Shown here piece by piece: positions 1 through 5,867 of a stretch of 7,860 nucleotides of DNA. Origin of the DNA: DATLFQ01 sp035540915 (GTDB lineage Bacteria; Actinomycetota; Acidimicrobiia; Acidimicrobiales; GCA-2861595); the NCBI GenBank assembly GCA_035540915.1, contig DATLFQ010000199.1, forward strand, positions 1 to 7,860, given 5' to 3'. The notes under the pieces are model-generated. The model was not told the DNA's origin, did not search any database, and was given only the letters and a program-made list of their open reading frames with translations. The first letter of the stretch is position 1. Each line of letters starts with the position of its first letter. A program made the translations under genes and the position numbers.

Positions 1-15
1 GGTCGGGGTCGCTCG

Positions 16-29
16 GGGAGCTAGCTCCC
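16..29. repeat. 14-bp perfect palindrome over the stop codon of the small acidic ORF
   Basis: GGGAGCTAGCTCCC is its own reverse complement and contains the TAG stop of the minus-strand gene (21-23). It has no loop and no T-run, so it would be a poor intrinsic terminator. It may be chance in GC-rich DNA or a protein-binding dyad. Confidence 0.3.
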
Positions 30-230
30 GCCGCCCTCCTCGGCGATGCCCGGGGCCGGGGCCTGAGGCGGCGCCTCGGGGTCGGGCCACTCGCCGCCGC
101 CGGCGACGGTGGCCCGGCCGGTGGTCTGCTGGGCGACAACCGAGGTGTCGCCGTCCTCGTCCTCCAGCGGGACGCTGGTCACCCGCTTGTCGGTCTCGGC
201 GGGCGGGGTGGGCGCGGTTTCGTCGGTCAC
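21..230 (-). CDS. Small acidic, probably disordered protein (69 aa), unknown function
   Basis: I do not recognise this protein. It reads from a GTG at 230 to a TAG at 21-23. It is strongly acidic (14 Asp/Glu against 3 Lys/Arg), rich in Pro, Gly, Ala and Thr, and has no hydrophobic segment, Cys or signal peptide, so it is probably soluble and disordered. Visible patches are PLEDEDGD (residues 21-28), VVAQQTTG (31-38) and GGGEWPDPEAPPQ (44-56); the tail ends EEGGGS. Its acidic, non-random composition differs from the Arg-rich frames that GC-rich antisense DNA usually gives, which supports a real gene. It is divergent from the M23 gene across 63 bp. No Shine-Dalgarno is visible; TACCTA (242-237) lies 6 nt before the GTG, so it may be leaderless. 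Pup was considered because of the Gly-rich acidic tail, but the C-terminal GGE/GGQ is absent. Confidence 0.6.
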   Translation of the reverse strand: MTDETAPTPPAETDKRVTSVPLEDEDGDTSVVAQQTTGRATVAGGGEWPDPEAPPQAPAPGIAEEGGGS

Positions 231-293
231 CGCGGGTAGGTACCCACTGCGCGGGAGGTCAAGTCCCCGGCCGGAGGCGCCGACAACCCCAGG

Positions 294-1708
294 GTGCCTG
301 GCGTCCTCCGGCGGCGCGCCGCCGCCGCGCTCGTTCTCATCGTCGCCATCGTGGGCGGGGCGGCCGGCCTCGCGGCTGCCCCGGCGGCGGCCGACGAACT
401 GCCGGCGTTCCGGCGCATCCACTTCCCGGTCGAGGGCCGGGTGACGTTCGGCGACGACTACGGCGACCCCCGCAGCGGCGGCCGGTCGCACGAGGGCAAC
501 GACCTCATGGGGGCCAAGCTCCAGCCGCTGCTGTCGGCGGTCGACGGGCGGGTCACGTCGGTCCGACTCGAGGCCGCCGGGCTGAGCGGCAACATGGTCA
601 TCGTCGCCGACGCCGAGGGCTGGTCCTACCGCTACATCCACCTCAACAACGACTCGCCCGGCACCGACGACGGCGCCAACCCCCTGGAGTGGGTGGTGGC
701 CGCCGGCATCACGGTCGGCGCCAAGGTGACCGCCGGCCAGGTGCTCGGCTACATGGGCGACAGCGGCAACGCGGAAGGCACGGCGCCCCACCTGCACTTC
801 GAGATGCGCCGGCCGGACGGCACCGCCGTCAACCCCTGGACCAGCCTGCGCCTGGCGTCGAGCCAGCCGGCCGGTCCACGCTGCGCCTACCCCGACAACC
901 CGCCGGCCGTGCCCCGCCCGCAGTCGGCGGCCGGCTACTGGGTCCTGGGTGGCAGAGGCGAGGTGTGGCCCTTCGGGGCGGCCGCCTTCCACGGCTCGGT
1001 GGCCGGGATGCGCCTCACCCGCCCCATCGTCGGCATGGCCGCGACGCCGAGCGGCAAGGGCTACTGGCTGGTCGCCTCCGACGGCGGCATCTTCGCGTTC
1101 GGCGACGCCGCCTTCCACGGGTCCACCGGCGCCATCCGGCTGAACCGCCCTATCGTCGGATGGCCGCGACGCCGAGCGGCAAGGGCTACTGGCTGGTTGC
1201 CTCCGACGGCGGCATCTTCGCCTTCGGCGACGCCGCCTTCCACGGGTCAACCGGCGCCATCACGCTCAACCGCCCGGTGACGTCCATGGCCCCCACCGCC
1301 ACCGGTGCCGGCTACTGGCTCACCGCTTCGGACGGCGGCATCTTCGCCTTCGGCGACGCCGCCTTCGCCGGCTCGGTCCCCGGTCTCGGAATCGACACCA
1401 CGGTGGTCTCCATGGCGCCGACCGGCCGGGGCGGCTACTGGCTCCTGGCGGCCGACGGAGGGGTCTTCAGCTTCGGCGACGCCGTCTTCCGGGGCTCGGT
1501 ACCCGGGCTGGGCCTGTGCCGGCCCCCTGCCGGTGGGCGCCTGGTCGCCACGCCGGGCGCGGGCGGCTACTGGGTGCTCGGCGGCGACGGCAGCGTGTGG
1601 GCCCTCGGCGACGCGCCGTTCCACGGCAGCGTGACCGCGGCGGGTGCCAGCCGGGGCCCGGCCATCGACCTCGCCGTCGTGCCGGGCGCCCCGACCCCGG
1701 CCCGCTGA
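294..1708 (+). CDS. Secreted M23 (LytM-type) metallopeptidase with six C-terminal GYW repeats; frameshifted
   Basis: Probable zinc endopeptidase acting on peptidoglycan cross-bridges outside the membrane. GTG 294 is the only start after the in-frame TAG at 237-239. Residues 1-33 form a signal peptide: RRR, then a hydrophobic Ala/Leu/Val core, then APAAA before DELP. The M23 domain spans roughly residues 44-185 with the full set of expected residues: H66 and D70 in SHEGND, H116 in YIHLN, and H166/H168 in PHLHFE. In this family H66, D70 and H168 would bind zinc while H116 and H166 act in catalysis. Six ~42-residue repeats follow, as in other actinobacterial surface proteins. One base is missing between 1159 and 1160, so the literal frame runs out of register and stops at 1280. 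Restoring one base gives about 471 aa ending at the TGA at 1706-1708. The peptidase domain lies wholly before the lesion. No Shine-Dalgarno is visible. Confidence 0.9.
933..1690 (+). repeat. Six tandem ~42-aa GYW/FGDA repeats (propeller-like) in the M23 protein
   Basis: Each unit starts at a GGC-TAC-TGG (Gly-Tyr-Trp): 933, 1059, 1184, 1310, 1433 and 1565. Spacings are 126, 125, 126, 123 and 132 nt. The consensus is roughly GYWLVASDGGIFAFGDA, then F.GS, then a variable stretch and a hydrophobic strand (IVGMAATP) leading into the next GYW. Units 1 and 6 read VLGG.G.VW instead of VASDGGIF and look like capping units. A six-bladed propeller is a reasonable structural guess, not shown. The 125-nt period is the signature of the one-base deletion in unit 2. 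Confidence 0.85.
1011..1261 (+). repeat. Near-identical tandem DNA duplication of one repeat unit
   Basis: 1011-1136 and 1137-1261 differ by seven substitutions and one deletion, so they are about 94% identical over 126 bp. The other units are much more diverged at DNA level, so this is a recent duplication or a gene-converted pair. The deletion (GTCGGC-ATGGCC in copy 1 against GTCGG-ATGGCC in copy 2) is not in a homopolymer. Confidence 0.85.
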
Positions 1709-1713
1709 CCCAC

Positions 1714-1731
1714 CGCCGGGGCGACCCGGCG
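1714..1731 (+). terminator. Candidate terminator after the M23 gene
   Basis: A 7-bp perfect stem CGCCGGG/CCCGGCG closes a GNRA-type tetraloop GCGA (1721-1724), starting 5 nt after the M23 stop codon. No T-tract follows, which is common for actinobacterial hairpin terminators. A smaller stem (TGGCG/CGCCA, 1734-1748) follows. Confidence 0.5.
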
Positions 1732-1769
1732 CATGGCGCCCGTCGCCACCGGTGCGCTCAACTGGGGTT

Positions 1770-2111
1770 ATGGCCCCCGGCCCGGTTCCCGAAGTGGCTC
1801 CCGCCGACGCTCACGGGCGGGCGCCCGAGGCGGTCCTGCTCGACGTGCGGGAGGACGACGAGTGGCAGGCGGGCCATGCGCCGGGCGCCCTCCACATGGC
1901 GCTCGGCACCCTCGGGCTCGAGTACGGCCGGCTCCCCGAGGACGCGCCCATCCTGTGCGTGTGCCGCACGGGCAGCCGGTCGGAGCGAGCCGCCGCCGCG
2001 CTGCTCGGTGCCGGCTACGACGCCCGCAACGTGGTCGGCGGGATGAAGGCGTGGGCCGCCGCCGGGCTGCCGGTGGTCACCGACGGAGGCGGGGCGGGCG
2101 CGGTGATCTGA
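1770..2111 (+). CDS. Single-domain rhodanese-family protein (113 aa)
   Basis: A cytoplasmic rhodanese-fold protein likely to carry a persulfide sulfur on its active-site cysteine; donor and acceptor cannot be read from sequence. Family landmarks occur in order: LLDVRE (23-28), GHAPGA (36-41 region), the active loop CRTGSR with C65 as the nucleophile (65-70), and GGMKAW (90-95). The six-residue loop is the sulfurtransferase type rather than the longer Cdc25-like phosphatase type. The length is normal for a stand-alone domain, and there is no signal peptide or membrane segment. ATG 1770 is preferred because the domain begins about 20 residues later. An in-frame GTG at 1752 is possible, and neither has a good Shine-Dalgarno. 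It follows the M23 gene by 61 bp with a hairpin between them, so it is probably transcribed separately. It converges on the minus-strand block. Confidence 0.9.
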   Translation: MAPGPVPEVAPADAHGRAPEAVLLDVREDDEWQAGHAPGALHMALGTLGLEYGRLPEDAPILCVCRTGSRSERAAAALLGAGYDARNVVGGMKAWAAAGLPVVTDGGGAGAVI

Positions 2112-2114
2112 CAG

Positions 2115-2129
2115 CCGTCGGCACGACGG
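2115..2129. terminator. Short hairpin between convergent genes
   Basis: CCGTCG and CGACGG form a 6-bp perfect stem with a 3-nt loop (GCA). It fills the 20-bp gap between the rhodanese stop (2111) and the stop of the convergent membrane-protein gene (2132). It could serve both strands; no T-tract, so only moderate support. Confidence 0.35.
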
Positions 2130-2131
2130 GG

Positions 2132-2335
2132 TCAGCTCGTCAGGGAGGCCAGAGCCCACACCGCGGCCACCAGGCCGATGGCGATCATGGCGAGGCTGCG
2201 GGCGGCCGGCGCCCGGGGCAGCTCGTCGGCCCTCGGGGTCGCCGGCGGCCGCACCAGGGCCAGCCCGTGGCCGACGACGAGGGCGGCCCCCATGGCGAGG
2301 ACCAGCAAGGGGAGCAGGTTCTCACCGAGGAACAC
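2132..2335 (-). CDS. Small two-helix membrane protein (67 aa), unknown function
   Basis: Family not recognised. Two hydrophobic segments (about residues 6-28 and 46-65) flank a short polar Pro/Arg-rich loop containing RPPATPRADELPRAPAARS, which predicts a hairpin membrane protein with a cytosolic or periplasmic linker of about 18 residues. The start is well supported: GTG at 2335 is preceded by AGGCGGAGG, with GGAGG five bases from the start, the clearest Shine-Dalgarno in the window. It lies 46 bp downstream of the 98-aa gene on the same strand and is the last gene of the apparent pgi transcript. Nothing in the sequence shows a role; a link to glucose metabolism would be guesswork. Confidence 0.7.
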   Translation of the reverse strand: MFLGENLLPLLVLAMGAALVVGHGLALVRPPATPRADELPRAPAARSLAMIAIGLVAAVWALASLTS

Positions 2336-2340
2336 GTCGA

Positions 2341-2345
2341 CCTCC
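2341..2345 (-). promoter_or_regulatory. Strong Shine-Dalgarno for the 67-aa membrane protein
   Basis: GGAGG on the minus strand, five bases before the GTG at 2335. It fixes that start codon and contrasts with most other genes here, which lack an SD. Confidence 0.65.
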
Positions 2346-2381
2346 GCCTGCCACGGAGCTCACGCTACCGCCGGGGCCGGG

Positions 2382-2678
2382 CTAGACCTCCGAGTAGCGG
2401 GCGGCGCACATCCACTCGGCCGGGCGCCATTCGCCGCCCGCCGCCTGGAACCGGTCGAGGACGTCGTCGGCCGGTGTGCGACCCCGGGCGACGTAGCGGT
2501 CGGCGTAGGCGGCCACCGCGTCGACCGTGGCGGTGGACACGCCCAGCCGGCCCAGGGCGTGCGTCGCGGCCGCGAAGCAGGCTCGGGCGACGCGGTCGCC
2601 CACGCCCGGCCGGAACGAGCGCTCGGCGATGCGCGCCGCGGCGCCCGACAGGTCCAGCTCGGATCGGCGCGTCGGCAT
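2382..2678 (-). CDS. Hypothetical protein (98 aa) downstream of pgi
   Basis: Not recognised. It reads from ATG 2678 to TAG 2382 and starts 13 bp after the pgi stop, so it is probably co-transcribed and perhaps translationally coupled, since no strong Shine-Dalgarno is seen. It looks soluble and mainly helical: residues ~8-55 are Ala-rich amphipathic sequence (SGAAARIAERSFRPGVGDRV, then LGRLGVSTATVDAVAAYADR), followed by a tail rich in Trp, Arg and Met (EWRPAEWMCAARYSEV). It has two Cys (about residues 30 and 93) with no metal-site pattern, and no signal peptide or membrane span. The frame continues open upstream antisense-free inside pgi, but that upstream part reads as shadow sequence, so the ATG is preferred. 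Real-gene confidence rests on composition and position only. Confidence 0.55.
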   Translation of the reverse strand: MPTRRSELDLSGAAARIAERSFRPGVGDRVARACFAAATHALGRLGVSTATVDAVAAYADRYVARGRTPADDVLDRFQAAGGEWRPAEWMCAARYSEV

Positions 2679-2691
2679 GGACCGGCCAGCG

Positions 2692-4362
2692 TTACACGGT
2701 CGGTCCGCCGGTCGTGACCCGGCTGCGGCGGTAACGCCCGACGAGGGCGTTGGTCGAGCTGTCGTGGCCGAGGGCCGGCTCGGCGTCGGCCACCAGGTCG
2801 GGGAGGATGCGCCGGGCCAGCGCCTTGCCCAGCTCCACGCCCCACTGGTCGAAGGAGTTGACACCCCAGACCACGCCCTGCGTGAACACCTTGTGCTCGT
2901 ACAGCGCCACCAGCCGTCCGAGCACCCGGGGCGTCAGCCGGTCGGCCAGGATCGTCGTGGTGGGGTGGTTGCCGGGCATGCGCCGGTGGGGCACCTGGAC
3001 GGCGGGAACGCCCTCGGCCTCCGACTCCGCGTCGGTGCGCCCGAACGCGAGCGCCCCGGCCTGGGCGAACAGGTTGGCCACCAGCGTCGGGTGATGGTCG
3101 GCGACCTCGTGGTCGGGGTGGCAGAACCCGATCAGGTCGGCCGGCACCAGCCGGGTGCCCTGGTGCAGCAGCTGGTAGAAGGCGTGCTGGCCGTTGGTCC
3201 CGGGCTGGCCCCACACCACCGGGCCCGTGTCCCAGCCCACCGCCCGGCCGTAGCGGTCGACGGACTTGCCGTTGCTTTCCATGTCGAGCTGCTGCAGGTA
3301 GGCCGGGAAGAGGGCCAGGTGCTGGCTGTAGGGCAGGACGGCGTGGCTCTGGGCGCCGAAGAAGTTGGCGTACCAGACCCCGATCAGGCCCAGCAGCACG
3401 GGCAGGTTGTCGGCCAGCGGGGCGGTCCGGAAGTGGGTGTCGACGTCATGGAAGCCGGCCAGCATCTCCCGGAACCGTTCGGGCCCGATGGCCACCATCA
3501 CCGACAGGCCCACCGCCGATCCCATCGAGTACCGCCCGCCCACCCAGTCCCAGAAGCCGAACATGTTCTCGGGGTCGATGCCGAAGCGGGCCACCTCGGC
3601 GGCGTTGGTCGACACGGCCACGAAGTGCCGGCCGACGGCGGCGTCGTCTCCCAGCGCGCCGGTCAGCCAGGCCCGGGCGGCGGTCGCGTTGGCCAGGGTC
3701 TCGGCGGTGGTGAAGGTCTTGGAGCACACGACGAACAGGGTCTCGGCGGGGTCCAGGTCGGCGGTGGCCTCCCACAGGTCGGTGCCGTCGACGTTGGACA
3801 CGAACCGCGCCCGCCGCGCCCGGTCGCTCCAGTCCCGCAGCGCCTCGCAGCCCATGGCCGGGCCGAGGTCGGAGCCGCCGATCCCGATGTTGACCACGTT
3901 GGCGATCGGCCGGCCGGTCGAGCCGGTCCACCGTCCGTCACGCACCCGGTCTGCGAAGTCGGCCATGCGGTCGAGCACCTCGTGGACGCCCGGCACGACG
4001 TCATGGCCGTCGAGGACGATGGAGGTGTCGCGCGGCGCCCGCAGGGCGACGTGCAGGACGGCGCGGTCCTCGGAGGTGTTGATCCGGCGGCCGGCGAACA
4101 TGTCGTCGATGGCGGCCGGCAGGCCGGCCCGCCGGGCCAGCGCCACCAGGAGCCGCAGCGTGTCGGTCGTCAGGCGGTGCTTGGAGTAGTCGACGTACAG
4201 TCCGGCCGCCTCGGCCACGAGCGTCGTGCCCCGGGACGGATCGGCTTCGAAGAGGTCCCGCAGGTGGACGTCGCGCAGCTGGCGGTGATGGGCGGCCAGC
4301 GCGGCCCACTCGTCGGTCCTGTCGATCGGGATGGGCACGTCGGCTGCGGGGAGGTCGGCCAC
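2692..4362 (-). CDS. pgi: Glucose-6-phosphate isomerase
   Basis: Cytoplasmic enzyme interconverting glucose 6-phosphate and fructose 6-phosphate (glycolysis/gluconeogenesis). At 556 aa it matches the long bacterial/eukaryotic Pgi class. Landmarks: GIGGSDLGP (160-168) and SKTFTT (214-219) for phosphate binding, WDWVGGRYSM (271-280, signature 1, with R277), LQQLDMESNGK (356-366, signature 2), GTNGQHAF (388-395), GFCH with H415 as the expected ring-opening His, and QWGVELGK with K513. One key residue is odd: the catalytic-base Glu usually found in WGEPGTNG is Gln (Q386, CAG at 3207-3205). The GTG at 4362 is chosen because VADLP begins the Pgi-like sequence and GATACT (4374-4369) sits 6 nt upstream, suggesting a leaderless transcript. 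Two small genes follow downstream; fic is 121 bp upstream behind hairpins, so pgi probably has its own promoter. Confidence 0.96.
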   Translation of the reverse strand: MADLPAADVPIPIDRTDEWAALAAHHRQLRDVHLRDLFEADPSRGTTLVAEAAGLYVDYSKHRLTTDTLRLLVALARRAGLPAAIDDMFAGRRINTSEDRAVLHVALRAPRDTSIVLDGHDVVPGVHEVLDRMADFADRVRDGRWTGSTGRPIANVVNIGIGGSDLGPAMGCEALRDWSDRARRARFVSNVDGTDLWEATADLDPAETLFVVCSKTFTTAETLANATAARAWLTGALGDDAAVGRHFVAVSTNAAEVARFGIDPENMFGFWDWVGGRYSMGSAVGLSVMVAIGPERFREMLAGFHDVDTHFRTAPLADNLPVLLGLIGVWYANFFGAQSHAVLPYSQHLALFPAYLQQLDMESNGKSVDRYGRAVGWDTGPVVWGQPGTNGQHAFYQLLHQGTRLVPADLIGFCHPDHEVADHHPTLVANLFAQAGALAFGRTDAESEAEGVPAVQVPHRRMPGNHPTTTILADRLTPRVLGRLVALYEHKVFTQGVVWGVNSFDQWGVELGKALARRILPDLVADAEPALGHDSSTNALVGRYRRSRVTTGGPTV

Positions 4363-4368
4363 CGGGAC

Positions 4369-4374
4369 AGTATC
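4369..4374 (-). promoter_or_regulatory. Candidate -10 box for leaderless pgi
   Basis: GATACT on the minus strand resembles TATAAT at four positions and ends 6 nt before the GTG at 4362, which would place the transcription start at the start codon. No clear -35 is visible, and there is no Shine-Dalgarno to favour a longer leader. Confidence 0.4.
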
Positions 4375-4411
4375 GATCGGCGGCGGAACGACCGGGCACA
4401 CCGGCGTCGAG

Positions 4412-4446
4412 CAGCACGGTTCGTGCCCGCCGCCCGCGCCGTGCTG
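4412..4446. other. Inverted repeat between fic and pgi
   Basis: CAGCACGG (4412-4419) and CCGTGCTG (4439-4446) are perfect 8-bp arms with a 19-nt spacer. It lies 38-72 bp beyond the fic stop and 50-84 bp upstream of the pgi start. It may be a second fic terminator or an operator for pgi; the sequence does not decide. Confidence 0.35.
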
Positions 4447-4462
4447 TCGGACCAGCGCACCC

Positions 4463-4481
4463 GCTCGCGGGGCACGCGAGC
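4463..4481 (-). terminator. Candidate terminator of the Fic-family gene
   Basis: GCTCGCG/CGCGAGC forms a 7-bp perfect stem with a 5-nt loop, starting 2 nt after the fic stop codon (4486-4484) in the direction of transcription. No T-tract follows. Together with the AT-richer box before pgi, it argues that fic and pgi are separate transcription units. Confidence 0.45.
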
Positions 4482-4483
4482 CG

Positions 4484-5734
4484 TCACTCCAGCTCGGCGG
4501 CCACGGCGATGGCCAGGGCCAGGAGGACCCGGTCCAGCCAGGCGTCGAGGCCGGCGAGTTCGGTGCCGGGCGCGCCGGCGTCGACCGCGAACGCCAGGCC
4601 GGTTTCCTCGGCCCGAAGGGCGACGACGGTCGGGTCGGCGTCGAGGGGATGGGCGTCGAGAACCAGGCGCTCGGCCACAACCCGCCCGTCGCCCAGCGGC
4701 ACCCGCACCGCCGGCCCGTCCACCACCGCGGTTGACAGGTCCGACTGCCAGGCGACCGCCGGCCGGCGGCGGTACCGGCCGAGGGCGTCGGCCAGCGCGG
4801 CCGGCAGCCGGTCGGCCAAGGCCGCCCCGGTAGCCGCCCGGTGTTCCCAGCGGGCCAGCGCGGCCGCCTGGGCGGTGGAGGCCCCGGCGGTGGTCGAGAG
4901 CCGCTCGACGGCGCCGGCCAGCGCCGTGGCCCGTCGCTGGACGCCGGCGACGACCGCCGCCGGCTCCGGCTCCCGCCCGCCGGCCACCACGTCCGCACCG
5001 ACCAGCGGGAGGCCGCCGGCCGCCGTCGACACGGCGCTGGCGAGCACCCAGCCCACCCGGCGGTTGCCGTCGGCGAAAGGCCCGATGTGGGCCAACGCGT
5101 GCAGCACGAACCCCGCCCGGCTGGCCGGATGCAGGGCGGCGAACGCGCCCCCGGCGAGGAGTTCGGTGAGCCGGCCCATCTCGGCGCCGAGCCGGTCCAC
5201 CGGCACATGGGCCAGCCACGAGCCGTCGCCGAGGCGGACGTGGTTCGGATGGTGCTTGTAGTCGCCGTGGGCCAGCACGTGGTCCTGGTGGCCGGCCGCG
5301 GTGTGCACCGGGGAGGTGGCCTGCGGGCCGCAGGCGGTGGCGTGGGCGGTCCGGATGGCCTCCTCCGTGATCGGGCCCGGCCCCGCGGCGGTGGCACCGT
5401 CGATGGCCCGGGCGACGGCCACCACGTGTGGCTGCCCGCCCGGCCCGAGGTCGGCGGGCGTCATGGTGCCGCCCACCAAACCGAGGACCACCGCCTCGTC
5501 CAGCGCGAACAGGCCGTCGGCCGCACCGGCCGAGTAGGCGGCGGCCAGCCGGCATCCGCGCTCGACCATGGCGGCCCACGCCGGTGCCCGGCTGCGGATG
5601 GTCGCCACGCGGCCGCCGGCCCGCTGCCAGCCGTCCTCGTCGACCGCCACCGCCGCCCAGGCGTCGAGCCCGGCCAGTGGCCGGTACAGGGCGTCCGCCT
5701 CGTCGGAGAGCACGGTGCCGGTCATCGCTGCCAT
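4484..5734 (-). CDS. Fic-fold (Fic/DOC) protein with a degenerate active-site motif
   Basis: Active Fic enzymes usually transfer AMP from ATP to a protein hydroxyl. Here (416 aa, no signal peptide) the fold is recognisable: a stretch like the N-terminal inhibitory-helix region (AADGLFALDE, 71-80, where relatives have S..(I)EGN.LTL.E), the target-binding hairpin (HGDYKHHPNHV, 156-166; HVPVDRLGAEM), and the catalytic loop IGPFADGNRRVGW (217-229). Against HPFx[D/E]GN[G/K]RxxR, the His is Gly218, GNG is GNR (R225), and the last Arg is Trp229; D222, G223, N224 and R226 remain. A His lies two residues earlier (H216). It is therefore probably not a normal AMP-transferase, and may be inactive, binding-only or altered in chemistry. 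Residues ~260-416 form a C-terminal region I do not recognise. ATG 5734 is used; ATG 5725 is an alternative. The start abuts a large hairpin. Confidence 0.8.
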   Translation of the reverse strand: MAAMTGTVLSDEADALYRPLAGLDAWAAVAVDEDGWQRAGGRVATIRSRAPAWAAMVERGCRLAAAYSAGAADGLFALDEAVVLGLVGGTMTPADLGPGGQPHVVAVARAIDGATAAGPGPITEEAIRTAHATACGPQATSPVHTAAGHQDHVLAHGDYKHHPNHVRLGDGSWLAHVPVDRLGAEMGRLTELLAGGAFAALHPASRAGFVLHALAHIGPFADGNRRVGWVLASAVSTAAGGLPLVGADVVAGGREPEPAAVVAGVQRRATALAGAVERLSTTAGASTAQAAALARWEHRAATGAALADRLPAALADALGRYRRRPAVAWQSDLSTAVVDGPAVRVPLGDGRVVAERLVLDAHPLDADPTVVALRAEETGLAFAVDAGAPGTELAGLDAWLDRVLLALAIAVAAELE

Positions 5735-5744
5735 CCGGGGGAGC

Positions 5745-5785
5745 GACCCCCGCCCCTCCGGCGTGGGACCGGAGGGGCGGGGGTC
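5745..5785 (-). terminator. 17-bp perfect hairpin: terminator of the GlsB-like gene or fic leader element
   Basis: Arms 5745-5761 and 5769-5785 are perfect 17-bp complements around a 7-nt loop (5762-5768), nearly all G-C. It begins 82 bp after the GlsB-like stop and ends 10 nt before the fic ATG. No T-tract. A smaller hairpin (GGGGG 5737-5741 with CCCCC 5747-5751, loop 5742-5746) shares part of one arm, so the two cannot form together, an arrangement resembling an attenuator. Confidence 0.6.
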
Positions 5786-5817
5786 ACCGCAAGGGCCCTG
5801 GCCCGGGACGATACCGG

Positions 5818-5843
5818 CGAAGTGTCGGTTGCTACCAACTTCG
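5818..5843. promoter_or_regulatory. Nested dyad, operator-like
   Basis: CGAAGT (5818-5823) and ACTTCG (5838-5843) form an outer inverted repeat. Inside and overlapping it, GTTG (5828-5831) and CAAC (5836-5839) form a second dyad around CTAC. It lies in the AT-richest part of the 133-bp gap between the GlsB-like gene and fic, where a fic promoter would be expected. No matched regulator is present. Confidence 0.3.
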
Positions 5844-5867
5844 GATAGTTCGCCGGGTCATACCGAA

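Noticed and set aside
1150..1165. Programmed ribosomal frameshift in the M23 gene
   Set aside because: No slippery heptamer or downstream structure specific to the site; the sister repeat shows exactly one missing base.
21..1250. A long minus-strand open frame antisense to the M23 gene
   Set aside because: Arg/Gly/Val-rich low-complexity translation mirroring the GYW repeats; only its last 69 codons look like a real protein.
933..1690. CRISPR-like repeat array
   Set aside because: Period is about 126 bp, codes in frame for GYW repeats, and lacks distinct spacers.
2527..4833. A 768-codon plus-strand open frame antisense to pgi
   Set aside because: High GC removes stops; the translation has no domain pattern, while the opposite strand encodes a complete Pgi.
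4363..5397. Upstream extension of the pgi frame, a possible fusion
   Set aside because: The extension is Pro/Arg/Ser-rich out-of-frame sequence over fic, unrelated to Pgi; the normal family length begins at GTG 4362.
4484..5734. Fic protein as the toxin of a toxin-antitoxin pair
   Set aside because: No small antitoxin gene overlaps or abuts it, and the catalytic His is absent.
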